A stretch of DNA of 64,000 bases, from assembly GCF_001619615.1 (NCBI RefSeq), contig NZ_LQQP01000009.1, forward strand, positions 1 through 64,000, given 5' to 3'. Of the stretch, positions 48,733 to 59,001 are shown in pieces (within the stretch, counting starts at the first letter, position 1; every line of letters starts with the position of its first letter). The DNA comes from Microbacterium sp. T32 (GTDB lineage: Bacteria; Actinomycetota; Actinomycetes; Actinomycetales; Microbacteriaceae). The notes beneath the pieces were generated by a model. That model saw only the letters and a list, made by a program, of their open reading frames with translations. It searched no databases and was not told the DNA's origin. Both the position numbers and the translations under genes were made by a program.

Positions 48733-49230
48733 GTGCCTGTCGACGACGCGGCACCGATCGAGCCGCGTGAGTTCGCACAGCTCCACGACTACCAGAGCGC
48801 GGTCGGCGGTTGGATCGAGCCGGTCGACATTCCGTCGCTCGGCGTGTCTATCTACATCAATGAGGTGGGTCTGATTCGGCAGCTGCCACTCAACCCTCGC
48901 GCCACGTTCCTGTGGTGGTTCCACGTTCCGGCGGCTCGCCAGAAGGCGCTGCTCGTCGGTGACGCCGTGATCGTCGGGATACCGAATCGGCGAGGCGACA
49001 GCACCGATGTGCCGGAGACGGTTCTCGACCTGACGTCATCCGGCCGACGCCGGCGCGTCGAGTACCTGACCGAGTCCGATGCACGTTGGCGACAAGGTGA
49101 TGTTGGGCACGACGACGTTCGGGAAGCGATCGTCTGGGGAATGGTGCTCCTCGAGCGCTCGCCGAAGGTGAAGAACGTCCGGCTCGCTCCGTTCACGGCG
49201 ACCGCCACCAATGCCATCTCGTCCGACTGA
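48733..49230 (+). CDS. DUF3846 family protein, copy 2, initiator altered
   Basis: About 165 residues, clearly paralogous to copy 1: YQSAVGGWIEPVDIPSLGV, YINEVGLIRQLPLNPRAT and WWFHVPAARQKALLVGDAVIVG. The conserved leader with AAGGAGGA is kept at 48704-48711, but the ATG of copy 1 has no counterpart. The nearest usable start is GTG 48733, about 21 nt from the ribosome site. Expression may be weak or lost. Confidence 0.75.
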   Translation: MPVDDAAPIEPREFAQLHDYQSAVGGWIEPVDIPSLGVSIYINEVGLIRQLPLNPRATFLWWFHVPAARQKALLVGDAVIVGIPNRRGDSTDVPETVLDLTSSGRRRRVEYLTESDARWRQGDVGHDDVREAIVWGMVLLERSPKVKNVRLAPFTATATNAISSD

Positions 49231-49270
49231 TTCGGCGGCGGCCACTTCAGCCGCTTGTGGTCGCCGCTCT

Positions 49271-49604
49271 TCACGTTCCGAGCCGCTGCCGCCCGTACTT
49301 CTTAGAGGTCAGATGCCAACCGCCGCAGTCGGGGCATCGGTAGGCGCGAGATTCCGTCTTGGCGCGATGTGACCCGTACTTGTGTTCCGCCCAGGCTAGG
49401 GCGAGGAGTGCAGCGACCGAGCGTGGTAGCGAACCTTCTGGCACCTGGGCATAGCAAGATACTTTCCGCGACCTCGGACACCGAGCATGCCGACGCGGCT
49501 CCGTGGGATGACTCAGCGCGCCGTTTCTGGGTTCCTCGCACGACCTCAAGGTGAGTTTCTGAGACACATACCATTCGCGAAAAGCCCTGGTCATGGTATA
49601 AGTA
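49271..49604 (-). CDS. Small zinc-ribbon protein
   Basis: The C-terminus [15 protein letters not shown] (about residues 89-103) is a CxxC...H zinc-binding motif of small element proteins. It is preceded by a helix [19 protein letters not shown]. The N-terminal extent is uncertain: ATG 49604 is the longest sensible start, and no ribosome site is seen. Probably a short remnant or micro-gene. Confidence 0.4.
49574..49601 (+). promoter_or_regulatory. Candidate promoter of the type III restriction operon
   Basis: TTCGCG, a 17-bp spacer, then TATAAG (49596-49601), the most AT-rich -10 in this area. It gives a leader of about 145 nt before ATG 49755, with a weak GGGCAC/GTGCCC hairpin inside it. Confidence 0.4.
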
Positions 49605-49754
49605 AGGAGACCGCACCCGAGGTCTCGCTGCTTTCCTGTGGCGCCTCGAACGGCCCCGTCTCCGTTCGGAAGTCGGGGCACGCCGATATCGTTTAGGTGC
49701 CCGTTCGCTTCACTACTAATCCGCGCATTGCCGCGCGAAGGAGACCTCACCCGT

Positions 49755-51806
49755 ATGGCCAAATCACTACTCGAGCAACTGCCCAGCATCGTCGCTGCAG
49801 GCAAGCGACAGGCGGCGCAGATCCTCGAGCAGCTGGAGGGCCAGAACAAGGTCAGTCTGCAAACCCGGGAGCTCGTGATCCCGTCCAAGGACAGGGCCGG
49901 GTTCAACCTCTGGGGCTCCCGCGCAGACGAGGAGACGACGACCGCTCCGAACCGGCTCATCTACGGCGACAACCTCCTCGCGATTGCGGCTCTGCTCGCC
50001 GGCGACGACGTCACTCCGAGCATGCGGGGCAAGGTTGATCTGATCTACATCGACCCTCCGTTCGATTCGAAGGCCGACTACCGCACGAAGATCACTCTTC
50101 CGGGCGTGACACTCGACCAGAAGCCAACGGTGCTGGAGCAGTTCGCTTATTCAGACACTTGGTCCGACGGCACCGCCTCTTACCTTGCGATGATCGCGTC
50201 GCGGCTCGTCCTCATGCGTGAGCTCCTCTCCGACGTTGGGGCGATCTACGTGCATCTCGACTACCACGTCGCGCACTACGTCAAGATCCTGCTCGACGAG
50301 GTGTTCGGCAAGGGCAACTTCCAGAACGAGGTGGTGTGGAAGCGGAAGGGCGGCTCCGCGCTGAGCACGATGAGCAAGATGTCGGTCAATACCGACACGA
50401 TCTTCCACTACTCAAAGACTGACAACTACATCTTCAACAAGGTCTACATGGACCCCGACCCGGAGTATGTCGAGCAGATGTTCCGGCACGAGGACGAGGA
50501 TGGTCGCCGGTTCATGCTCAACGTCTGCAGCAGTCCGACCTATCGCCAGAACCTGATCTACGACTACAAGGGCTACAAGACGCCACCAAATGGTTGGCGC
50601 TACTCACGCCCCAAGATGGAGGAGCTGGACGCAGCCGGCCTCCTCTACTTCCCCGAGGATAAGAAGAAGCAGATCTATAGGAAGGTGTACCTCGACACCT
50701 ACCCTGGTCAGCTCGTCACGAACCTCTGGACCGACATTTCGCTTCTCAAAGGGCGAAATGCCGAGATCGTCAACTATGCGACGCAGAAGCCTGAGGCGCT
50801 CCTCAATCGCATCATCAAGCTGTCGAGCAACGAAGACTCGATTGTCGCGGACTTCTTCGTGGGGTCCGGCACCACGGCGGCGGCGGCCGAGAAGCTTGGT
50901 CGGCGATGGGTCGTGAGCGACCTCGGCAAGCCATCCACGATGATCACCCGCAAGCGCCTGATCGACCAGGAGGCCAAGCCGTTCCTCTACCAAGCCATCG
51001 GCGACTACCAAGTCGAGCAGGCTCGGTCGACTCTCGGTCGCAGCTTCCGCGTCGGCGACCTCTCGCGGGTCGTTCTCGATGTCTACGGAGCGCTACCGCT
51101 CCCTCCCGAAGAAAACGTCAACGGGAGCCTCGGCCGCCTGCCGGGAACGCGAACACTCGTCATGGTCGACAGTCCCGCGCGTCTCACGACCACGTCGACC
51201 CTCCGGCGAGCGCAGAGCTTCCGCGAAGTAAAGATGGGCGGTTTCGACAAAGTCATCGTGCTCGGGTGGAACTTCGCCGCCGGCATCGGTCAGGACATCT
51301 CCGACCTCAACGATGACAAGCTCGAAGTCCTGGTCATCCCACCAGACCTTCTCGACCGTCTCAAGAAGAAGGGCGCCGACAAGCTTGCGTCGGAGGTGCG
51401 ATTCTCGAGTCTCCAGTACCTGCAGGCAGATGTCGTGGCTCGCACTCGAGACGCCACGGGCGAATCGCTTGGGGTCACGCTGCAGAACTACGTTCTGCTT
51501 TCTCCTGATGCGATCAATCTCGACGAGAAGAACCGCGCGGCGCTGCAGAACGTTATGAACAACGAGCCGCTCGCGCTCATCGAGTATTGGGCCGTTGATC
51601 CCGACTACGACGGTGAGGTCTTCCGCTCGGTCTGGCAGGACTACCGCGGAAACACCGATAACGACGAGGACCCGCTGCGCGTTGTCACGACCGCCACGCT
51701 TGACCTCGGACGCAAGGAGGGCGCACGTACGATCTGCATCCGTGCCGTCGACGTCTTCGGTTTCGAGTCAGAGGTAGTCATCCGCGACGTCGAGGTGTCG
51801 GCATGA
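49755..51806 (+). CDS. Type III restriction-modification methyltransferase (Mod)
   Basis: The 683-residue N6-adenine methyltransferase is of the beta class. Motif IV DPPF lies at residues 100-103 ([12 protein letters not shown]) and comes before the SAM motif FVGSGTT (about 366-372). The stretch between, with [12 protein letters not shown] and ATQKPEALL, holds the target-recognition domain. The C-terminal ~250 residues should bind Res. AAGGAG lies upstream of ATG 49755. Intact, full length; it overlaps res by 4 nt (ATGA). Confidence 0.93.
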   Translation: MAKSLLEQLPSIVAAGKRQAAQILEQLEGQNKVSLQTRELVIPSKDRAGFNLWGSRADEETTTAPNRLIYGDNLLAIAALLAGDDVTPSMRGKVDLIYIDPPFDSKADYRTKITLPGVTLDQKPTVLEQFAYSDTWSDGTASYLAMIASRLVLMRELLSDVGAIYVHLDYHVAHYVKILLDEVFGKGNFQNEVVWKRKGGSALSTMSKMSVNTDTIFHYSKTDNYIFNKVYMDPDPEYVEQMFRHEDEDGRRFMLNVCSSPTYRQNLIYDYKGYKTPPNGWRYSRPKMEELDAAGLLYFPEDKKKQIYRKVYLDTYPGQLVTNLWTDISLLKGRNAEIVNYATQKPEALLNRIIKLSSNEDSIVADFFVGSGTTAAAAEKLGRRWVVSDLGKPSTMITRKRLIDQEAKPFLYQAIGDYQVEQARSTLGRSFRVGDLSRVVLDVYGALPLPPEENVNGSLGRLPGTRTLVMVDSPARLTTTSTLRRAQSFREVKMGGFDKVIVLGWNFAAGIGQDISDLNDDKLEVLVIPPDLLDRLKKKGADKLASEVRFSSLQYLQADVVARTRDATGESLGVTLQNYVLLSPDAINLDEKNRAALQNVMNNEPLALIEYWAVDPDYDGEVFRSVWQDYRGNTDNDEDPLRVVTTATLDLGRKEGARTICIRAVDVFGFESEVVIRDVEVSA

Positions 51807-54733
51807 GTGGCTTCGCTGACTTCCCGCTCGCCAAGGGGCTAAGTACCCTTCTCGGTCCTCAGATCCCGGATCTGATTGGAGGGCTCGGCGCACCGCTGCT
51901 CGAAGAAGTTACGCCGGTCACAGCTGAGCTCCTGCGCTTCTGGTTCGAGCAGGACTACTGCGACACCCGCTTCCTGAACTTTCACGAGGGCCAGCGCCAG
52001 GCGATCCTCAACATCATCTACGCGCACGAGGTACTGAAGACAACACGACTGCGCGATCTCTACGACGCCGTCGCTGGGGACTACCTGCTCCAGGGCGGTG
52101 TCCTCGGTGAGGTGACGCGCCAGCGCCACGACTATCCGAAGTACGCCGCCAAGATGGCGACCGGAACGGGCAAGACCTGGGTGCTGAACGCCCTCATGCT
52201 CTGGCAGCACCTGAACAACGCCGCCAACCCAAGTGACCCGCGCTTCTCGAGCAACTTCCTTCTCGTGGCGCCCGGCCTCATCGTCTACGAGCGCCTGCTC
52301 GACTCCTTCATGGGCAAGGAGCACGCCGGCGAACGGGACTTCTCCACCAGCGACATCTACTCGCAGCGTGACCTCTTCGTTCCGGAGAACTACCGCACGA
52401 AGGTCTTTGCCTTCCTCCAGTCCTCGGTCGTGACGAAGACGGAGATCGGGCGCAAGGTCACGGGCTCGGGGCTCATCGCCATTACCAACTGGCACCTGCT
52501 CGCCGGGCAGGAAGATCCGGACTTCCTCCACGACGAGGACGAGATTGACGCACCGGGCGCAGAGATCAGTGCGAAGGACGCGGTGCAGAGCATCTTCCCG
52601 CTCACGCCAGGCACGTCGGCTGGAAACGCACTCGACACCCTTGATCGCCGGTTCGCACGCGGCGGCCCGCTCGAAGCGCTGAAGGATCTGCCGAGCCTGG
52701 TCGTCTTCAACGACGAGGCACACCACATTCACGAGGTCAAGAAGTCCGAAGAGGTCACCGACGTCGAGTGGCAGAAGAGCCTGACGGAGATTGCTTCCAC
52801 CAAGGGCGCCCGCTTCATGCAGTTCGACTTCTCGGCGACGCCCTATAACGAGGTGGGCTCGGGCCGGAACAAGAACAAGGCCTACTTCCCGCACATCGTC
52901 GTCGACTTTGATTTGACCTCCGCCATGAAGGCCGGTCTCGTGAAGGCACTGGCACTCGACAAGCGGAAGGAGGTCGCCGCCCTCCCGCTCGACTTCCGCG
53001 CCGAGCGTGATGAACAGAACGCGGTCACAGGTCTATCGAACGGTCAACGCGTCATGCTGCGCGCCGGCCTCAAGAAGCTGCAGATCCTCGAGGACAAGTT
53101 CAAAGACGCCGACCCGGACAAGCACCCGAAGCTACTCGTGATTTGTGAGGACACGACCGTGTCTCCGCACGTCGAGGAGTTCCTGAGGACGGCCGGGCTC
53201 TCCGAGGACGACATCCTCCGTGTGGACTCGGGCCGCAAGTCTGAGCTCGGCGCCAAAGACTGGGAGCCGGTCCGCGAGAAGCTTTTCGACGTCGACAAGC
53301 ACGCGCAGCCGAAGGTCATTGTTTCCGTCCTGATGCTCCGCGAGGGCTTCGACGTCAGCAATATCTGCGTCATCGTCCCGCTGCGGTCTTCGCAGGCTTC
53401 GATCTTGCTCGAGCAGACCATCGGTCGCGGTCTCCGTCTCATGTGGCGCGGCAACGATGCTATTGACGAGCTGAAGGCTGAAACGCGTGAGCGTATGGCC
53501 AAGCGCATGGAGCCGACCAACTACTTCGACGTGCTCTTCGTCGTCGAGCACCCGGCCTTCTCGAACTTCTACGAAGAGTTACTCAACGGCGGACTGGCCG
53601 TCGAGGTCGGCGACGAGGACGAGAAGAACACCTCCGCTACGGGTGACCTTGAATTCGTCGACCTTCGCCCGGGCTATCAGGCATACGACTTCGAGATCCC
53701 GATTATTATCCGCGACGCCGACGAGGAGCTGCGAGAGCCGAGCATCAACCCGCTGGAGCTGCCAGTAAGCCGCTTCCCACTCGACCTCATCCTGAAGCAG
53801 GTCGGCAAGGGTGACCGATTCGTCTCCGAAGACCAACAGACCGGCACCCAGTTCGGCGACTACCGCGTCGACGGAGGCGTGCTGACAGCGACCGGCTACA
53901 ACGACTACCTCTCGCGGATGACCACGCGCGTCACCGAGGCGCTTGGTCGCAACATGACGACTTCGGCGAAGAAGTACCGCGAGATCAGTCAGTTCCCGAT
54001 TCTCCAGTCGTACCGACCGCTCCTTCTCGGCTGGATCGATACCTACATCCGCAAGCGCATGTTCGGTGCTGCCTTCGACCCGCTCGAAGGCGAGAACTGG
54101 CGCGTTCTTATGCTGGACGATGTCGCCCACGAGCTGGCCGGCACTTTCGCCACCATGCTCGTCGAGCTGCAGGAGAACCAAGAGGTCGACTCCGCGGTCG
54201 TGCAGTACCGGAAGCTCTCTGACGTCGCGACGATCCCCGTGCGAGCCAGCTCGGCCGCCGACGTCAACAAGTGCATCTACGAGCGCCTGCCGATCCCAAC
54301 GAAGGCCGGCGGCCTCGAGCGCACGTTCATCCACTGGGCCGACGGTGACACTGCCATTGAGGCGCTCGCCAAAGTGCACGAATACCGCCACGACTTCCTG
54401 CGACGTCCGTACTTGAAGGCGGACGGCATGCCTGCGCAGTACTCGCCGGACTTCCTTGTACGCACCGGCGACGACATTTACGTCGTCGAGACGAAGGCGC
54501 AGTCTGCGCTGAGCGATGAAAACGTCAAGCGCAAGCAGCGGGCGGCGCTCGCCTGGTGCGAGCAGATCAACGAGCTGCCCGAAGATCAGCGCGATGGCCG
54601 CCTGTGGCACTATGTCCTACTCGGCGAGACGATCGTGAAGGACTGGAAGAAGAAGAACGCTCGGGCGAGCGAGTTGCTCGATTACGCGCGTCTCCGTCGT
54701 TCGAGCACGGCGCGGCAGGAGAAGCTCCTGTGA
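51803..54733 (+). CDS. Type III restriction enzyme subunit (Res)
   Basis: The 976-residue SF2 helicase-nuclease has Walker A MATGTGKT (about 117-124) and DEAH in [11 protein letters not shown] (about 301-311). Motif [15 protein letters not shown] lies near 535-547. The C-terminal PD-(D/E)xK endonuclease has [19 protein letters not shown] (about 883-901). All key residues are present, so the enzyme should be active with Mod. It overlaps the next gene by 4 nt (GTGA). Confidence 0.93.
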   Translation: MSGFADFPLAKGLSTLLGPQIPDLIGGLGAPLLEEVTPVTAELLRFWFEQDYCDTRFLNFHEGQRQAILNIIYAHEVLKTTRLRDLYDAVAGDYLLQGGVLGEVTRQRHDYPKYAAKMATGTGKTWVLNALMLWQHLNNAANPSDPRFSSNFLLVAPGLIVYERLLDSFMGKEHAGERDFSTSDIYSQRDLFVPENYRTKVFAFLQSSVVTKTEIGRKVTGSGLIAITNWHLLAGQEDPDFLHDEDEIDAPGAEISAKDAVQSIFPLTPGTSAGNALDTLDRRFARGGPLEALKDLPSLVVFNDEAHHIHEVKKSEEVTDVEWQKSLTEIASTKGARFMQFDFSATPYNEVGSGRNKNKAYFPHIVVDFDLTSAMKAGLVKALALDKRKEVAALPLDFRAERDEQNAVTGLSNGQRVMLRAGLKKLQILEDKFKDADPDKHPKLLVICEDTTVSPHVEEFLRTAGLSEDDILRVDSGRKSELGAKDWEPVREKLFDVDKHAQPKVIVSVLMLREGFDVSNICVIVPLRSSQASILLEQTIGRGLRLMWRGNDAIDELKAETRERMAKRMEPTNYFDVLFVVEHPAFSNFYEELLNGGLAVEVGDEDEKNTSATGDLEFVDLRPGYQAYDFEIPIIIRDADEELREPSINPLELPVSRFPLDLILKQVGKGDRFVSEDQQTGTQFGDYRVDGGVLTATGYNDYLSRMTTRVTEALGRNMTTSAKKYREISQFPILQSYRPLLLGWIDTYIRKRMFGAAFDPLEGENWRVLMLDDVAHELAGTFATMLVELQENQEVDSAVVQYRKLSDVATIPVRASSAADVNKCIYERLPIPTKAGGLERTFIHWADGDTAIEALAKVHEYRHDFLRRPYLKADGMPAQYSPDFLVRTGDDIYVVETKAQSALSDENVKRKQRAALAWCEQINELPEDQRDGRLWHYVLLGETIVKDWKKKNARASELLDYARLRRSSTARQEKLL

Positions 54734-57705
54734 ACTCGACGGCGGATCCTCGCGGTTCCATCTGGAGACGATGGGATCCGCACATTCATGCGCCCGGCAC
54801 GGCGCTGAATAATCAGTTTGGTGCGGACGACTGGGATGAGTACCTCACGCTCATCGAGAACTCCGAGCCGCGCATCGAGGCGCTCGGTGTCACGGATTAC
54901 TACAGCATCGCCGACTACGAGAAGGTCGTCGCGTACAAAGTCGCGGGTCGCCTAGCAGACGTCGGACTCGTGTTTGCCAACGTCGAGATGCGCCTTCCGA
55001 CGGCCACCGCAACGAACCCGGTCAACATCCACCTCCTTATCTCGCCGGAAGATCCCGATCACGTCGAGGAGGCCAAGCGCTTCCTCAATACGCTGACCTT
55101 TCAGTACGGCTCGGAGACGTACGCCTGCAACCCGGCAGACCTGATACGGCTTGGAAAGAAGTCCGACCCCAAGATCGTCGACAACGGGGCTGCGCTGAGC
55201 GTCGGCTCGAACCTGTTCAAGGTGACGATGGAGAACTTGAAGAAGTCGTTCTCCGAGAGCGCCTGGGCGCAGCAACATATCATCGTCGCGGTCGCCGGCA
55301 GTTCTACTGACGGAACCTCCGGCGTTCGCGATGACGGTGCGTCTCTTGCTGCAGTGCGGACTGAGATCGAGCGAGTCGCTCGGGTCATATTCGCCAGTTC
55401 GCCGAAGCAGCGAAGCTTTTGGATCGGCGATGGTGTCGAATCAGTCGACAAGCTCAACGAGAAGTACGACGGCGTAAAGGTGTGCCTCCACGGGAGCGAC
55501 GCACATGGCCTCGCCGCTGTCGGCAAGCCAGCCGAGAATCGCTACTCGTGGATCAAGGGCGATGCGACGTTTGAGTCACTTCGTCAGGCGTGCCTCGAGC
55601 CTCGTGAGCGCGCCATCGTCGCCGACACACCGCCGTCAGGCGCACTACCGCATCGTGTCATTCAGGAGATCTCGGTCAGCGGCGCTCCCTGGTTCAGTAA
55701 CGGTAGCGTTCCCCTGTCGTCCGGACTTGTCGCGATCATCGGAGCCCGTGGCTCTGGAAAGACGGCCCTGGCAGACCTCATCGCGGCGGGTGCGGGCGCC
55801 GCAAGCGACGACGCGACCGACAAGACCTTCTTGCAGCGAGCGAAGCGTCACGTCCAAGGTGCCGCTGTCGAGCTGACTTGGGCGGACCGTCGCACGACTT
55901 ACGCCGCGCTCCCTCCCGTTGTTGATCCTGACGAGACTCCCGCCGTCCAGTACCTCTCCCAGCAGTTCGTTGAGAGGCTGTGCTCGTCAGAAGGCATCAC
56001 CGATGAGCTACTCGACGAGATAGAGCGCGTCATCTTCGAGGCGCACCCATACGAGGACCGCCTTGGCGCCTCTACCTTCCGGGAACTTCTCGACATCCGG
56101 GCCAACCATGGCCGCGGACTGCGCGCCTATGCGAAACAGGAGATCGACGACCTTTCGGATGAGATCGACACTGAGCGCGCGACCTTGGACCAGCTCCCTG
56201 CTCTCAGGGTCGAGCAGGCGCAACTCACCAAGCTGTTGACAGAGGACAAGGGTGCGCGCAGCAAGCTCGTTATCGTCGGCGGCGAAGCTCGCTCACAGCG
56301 ACTCGACGAGATCAACGCGGAACTCGCGTCCCGACAGGCGGCAATCGATGGGCTTCGTCGCCGCGAGCAGGCGCTGGGAGAACTTCGCTCAACCACTCTT
56401 GACCTGCGCGATCGCCGTCTGCCTGGCGTCACCGCCAACCTGGAGCGAACACATGAGGCCGCCGGCCTCAGCGCTGAAGAGTGGAAGGTCTTCGCAATTA
56501 CCTTCGCGGGGGATCCCGTGGCGACCATCGATGTCAGGTTGGCGGCGGCCAAGACTGCCATTGCCGCTCACACGGGAGAGATGCCAGCACGACCAGACGT
56601 GCCGCCGGTTGAGATGCCAGCGTTCGTCGCCGATGACGCGGATCTGTCGAAGGAGTCGTTGAACGTACTCCGGACAGAAGCGTGGCGATTGGGTCAGCTC
56701 ATCGGTCTGGATAGTGCGAAGCAGAAGCAACTGGAGGCGCTGAACACGCGCATCTCGCGAAACGAGTCCCTCCTCACTGCGGCCGACAAGAAGATTACGA
56801 ATGCCGAGGGTGCGAGCGACCGCATGAAGGCGCTCCAACTCAAGCGAAAGCAGGCCTACGCATCCCTGTTCGATGGCTTCGCCTCGGAGCAAGATCAGCT
56901 GACCGAGATGTACTCGCCGCTCAAGGAGATGCTCGAGACGGAGCTCGGTACGCTCGGAAAGCTGAGCTTCAGTGTTCGTCGCCTCGTCGATGTCGAGGCG
57001 TGGGCAGCGCAGGGCGAGAGCCTGCTAGATCTACGCATGGGTGAGTTCCGCGGCCGCGGGGAGTTGCTGCGCGTCGCGACCGAGACGTTACTCCCAGCGT
57101 GGGAGAACGGCGCGAGCAACGAAGTCGCTGAGGCAATGAACACGTTCCGCGCCGATCACGACCAGCACCTCATGGCGCAGGCGAGAGTCCCGCGCACCGA
57201 TGCCAAGGCGTACTGGGCGTGGGGCAAAGAGGTCTCTGCCTGGCTGAACAGCACCGAGCACATCACCGTGAGCTACGGCGTGCAGTATGACGGCGTCGAC
57301 ATCGAACAGCTCTCACCGGGTACGCGCGGCATTGTTCTGCTCCTGCTCTACCTGGCGATCGATCAAAGCGACGATCGACCGCTAATTATTGATCAGCCGG
57401 AAGAGAACCTGGACCCGAAGTCGATATTCGACGAGCTCGTCGGCCGCTTCGTGGAGACGCGTCGTCGTCGCCAGATCATCATCGTTACCCACAACGCGAA
57501 CCTCGTTGTGAACACCGACGCTGACCAGGTAATCATCGCAGGCGCGGGAGCGCACGTTCCCGGTGGCCTTCCCACCCTCTCGTACCTCAGCGGCGGACTT
57601 GAGAATCCGAAGGTGCGCGACGAGGTGTGCGAGATCCTCGAGGGCGGCAAGCCTGCATTCGAGGAACGTGCGAAGCGACTGCGAATTCGTCTCGCGCAGA
57701 GGTAG
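54730..57705 (+). CDS. TrlF-like PHP-SMC ATPase
   Basis: The 991-residue protein opens with a PHP-type metal site (DPHIH at 16-20; HGSDAH near 255-260). An SMC/RecF-type ATPase follows, with Walker A IGARGSGKT (about 336-344). A long coiled coil spans about 465-750, the signature-like LSPGTRGIVLL is near 870, and Walker B is IIDQPEENLD (about 886-895). GTG 54730 is fixed by the GTGA overlap. PHP-SMC fusions are found in defence islands; here it is the third gene of a type III R-M operon. DNA-damage-type nuclease or phosphoesterase activity is inference. Confidence 0.88.
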   Translation: MNSTADPRGSIWRRWDPHIHAPGTALNNQFGADDWDEYLTLIENSEPRIEALGVTDYYSIADYEKVVAYKVAGRLADVGLVFANVEMRLPTATATNPVNIHLLISPEDPDHVEEAKRFLNTLTFQYGSETYACNPADLIRLGKKSDPKIVDNGAALSVGSNLFKVTMENLKKSFSESAWAQQHIIVAVAGSSTDGTSGVRDDGASLAAVRTEIERVARVIFASSPKQRSFWIGDGVESVDKLNEKYDGVKVCLHGSDAHGLAAVGKPAENRYSWIKGDATFESLRQACLEPRERAIVADTPPSGALPHRVIQEISVSGAPWFSNGSVPLSSGLVAIIGARGSGKTALADLIAAGAGAASDDATDKTFLQRAKRHVQGAAVELTWADRRTTYAALPPVVDPDETPAVQYLSQQFVERLCSSEGITDELLDEIERVIFEAHPYEDRLGASTFRELLDIRANHGRGLRAYAKQEIDDLSDEIDTERATLDQLPALRVEQAQLTKLLTEDKGARSKLVIVGGEARSQRLDEINAELASRQAAIDGLRRREQALGELRSTTLDLRDRRLPGVTANLERTHEAAGLSAEEWKVFAITFAGDPVATIDVRLAAAKTAIAAHTGEMPARPDVPPVEMPAFVADDADLSKESLNVLRTEAWRLGQLIGLDSAKQKQLEALNTRISRNESLLTAADKKITNAEGASDRMKALQLKRKQAYASLFDGFASEQDQLTEMYSPLKEMLETELGTLGKLSFSVRRLVDVEAWAAQGESLLDLRMGEFRGRGELLRVATETLLPAWENGASNEVAEAMNTFRADHDQHLMAQARVPRTDAKAYWAWGKEVSAWLNSTEHITVSYGVQYDGVDIEQLSPGTRGIVLLLLYLAIDQSDDRPLIIDQPEENLDPKSIFDELVGRFVETRRRRQIIIVTHNANLVVNTDADQVIIAGAGAHVPGGLPTLSYLSGGLENPKVRDEVCEILEGGKPAFEERAKRLRIRLAQR

Positions 57706-57780
57706 GGCGTAGTCGAATGCCAAGTGATCCGCAACCGGCCAGCCCGTCGCCGCAGAAGAATAGGCTTGACCCAGCGCTGA

Positions 57781-58119
57781 TCATTTTCGCCCACCTGCCG
57801 GCGCTCGTAGTTCGACCCCAACCTTGATGATGGCGACGCGCATCGTTTCCTGGTTCACCTTCATCTGCTCCGCTACTTCGGACAAAGAGAAGCCAGATCC
57901 GTAAAGCCGCTTGGCTTCTTTCACTTGCTTGGCGGTCAGCGGCTGGCGTCGAACCACGACGCCGTTCTCGCGCAAGATCCGGAGGATGGTCGACTTCGCG
58001 ACCTTGAAGTCTCCGGCGAGCGCCGTAGAAGTCGCACCGCTCGAGTAGAGCCGCACCACCTCAACTTGTTCAGATGCGGAGAGTCGAGTCCATGGCCGCG
58101 TCCTACAGTTTGCGGCGAC
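57781..58119 (-). pseudogene. Recombinase DNA-binding-domain remnant
   Basis: About 110 residues: RPWTRLSASEQVEVVRLYSS, then two helix-turn-helix repeats (STALAGDFKVAKSTILRIL and SLSEVAEQMKVNQETMRVA). This is the C-terminal tail of resolvase/invertase-type recombinases without the catalytic domain. GTG 58059 is the first normal start, but homologous sequence reaches upstream to about 58119, so the 5' end is probably truncated. It sits at the right side of the element. Confidence 0.6.
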
Positions 58120-58204
58120 TGGAGCCCCTTCACCTGCCCCGGACGCCTTCAGGATCTGCCTGCTCTTGTCGGCCGTAACAGGGGTCGCCGAATTGTTTGA
58201 ACAG

Positions 58205-58222
58205 AGGTCGACAAGGTCGACA
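58205..58222. repeat. Perfect 9-bp tandem duplication
   Basis: AGGTCGACA occurs twice in a row, containing two GTCGAC palindromes. It lies at the probable right edge of the element. Confidence 0.5.
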
Positions 58223-58225
58223 GTC

Positions 58226-58265
58226 GAGGCCCGGATCCCCGCAGAAATGCGGGGGCCCGGGCCTC
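58226..58265 (-). terminator. Long hairpin after the TetR gene
   Basis: GAGGCCCGG-CCCCGC pairs with GCGGGG-CCGGGCCTC (one 2-nt mismatch) around AGAAAT. It lies 34 nt past the TetR stop on the minus strand; no T tract. Confidence 0.6.
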
Positions 58266-58298
58266 TTGTCGTCGGCGCGCAGTCGAGAGCCCCCCGTC

Positions 58299-58970
58299 TC
58301 AGACCGACTCCACCTCGGGCGTCGAGGAAGCGGCATCCGCCTCGATCTCTTCGTCGGTGAGGGGTTCGACGAGGACCTGCGCGAGGGCGGCGCGGAAGCG
58401 CTCGGCCATGTCGACCTGATCGGGCCAGTACAGGTACTGCACCTGCAGGCCGTCGAGGAGCGAGACGAGATCGATGTCGATCGTGCCCACGTCGACGCCG
58501 GGACGCAGCTGACCCTTGGCGCGGAGGTCGAGGAAGGCCTCGCGGATCCAGCCCTTGGTGCGTTCGTACCGGTGGGCGAAGTACGAGTGGGCTGGATGAT
58601 TCGGGGCGATCGCCTCGGCCGACAGGACGGCGAAGAGGTTGATGATGCCGGGCTGTGCGGCGTTGGCGAGGACGAGCCGCACCATGCGGATGAGGAAGTG
58701 CCGTCCATCGCGTCCCGGCGGCCAGCTGTCCTGGAAGAACCGCGCACGGTTCAGCTCGTCACGGCGCCCGAGGACCGCCTCGAGCAGCGCCTCCTTGGTC
58801 GGGAAGTGGTGAAGGAGTCCGGCGCGTGTCACGTCGCAGTCGTCGGCGATCTGCTTCATGGTCGTGTTCCAGTACCCCACGGTGCCGAAGGCGACGAAAG
58901 CGGCATCCATGATCGCCTCTTTGCGCGCGATGCCGGGTGCGTATTGGGCGGGGCGTCTACTGGCGGCCAT
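58299..58970 (-). CDS. TetR family transcriptional regulator
   Basis: About 223 residues. N-terminal HTH: KEAIMDAAFVAFGTVGYWNTTMKQIADDCDVTRAGLLHHFPTKEALLEAV in the region about 17-66, the classical TetR pattern ending LLHHFPTKE. The C-terminal helical domain would bind a ligand. ATG 58970 is preferred because GGAG lies 10 nt upstream; ATG 58979 is the alternative. It is directly upstream-oriented toward the cyclase and ABC genes on the same strand, a likely regulator of them. Confidence 0.88.
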   Translation of the reverse strand: MAASRRPAQYAPGIARKEAIMDAAFVAFGTVGYWNTTMKQIADDCDVTRAGLLHHFPTKEALLEAVLGRRDELNRARFFQDSWPPGRDGRHFLIRMVRLVLANAAQPGIINLFAVLSAEAIAPNHPAHSYFAHRYERTKGWIREAFLDLRAKGQLRPGVDVGTIDIDLVSLLDGLQVQYLYWPDQVDMAERFRAALAQVLVEPLTDEEIEADAASSTPEVESV

Positions 58971-59001
58971 GACACTCATTCTCCGGGTGCGGGGTGGGCG
59001 A

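Noticed and set aside
49638-49754. Longer N-terminus for the Mod methyltransferase
   Set aside because: The extra stretch is not family-like, while ATG 49755 has a ribosome site and a normal Mod start.
54556-54729. Longer N-terminus for the PHP-SMC protein inside res
   Set aside because: The extension is an out-of-frame reading of the Res C-terminus; the GTGA overlap gives a natural start before the PHP motif.
58130-58747. Minus-strand frame overlapping the TetR gene
   Set aside because: It is a shifted reading of the TetR sequence with Arg/Ser/Pro-rich composition.
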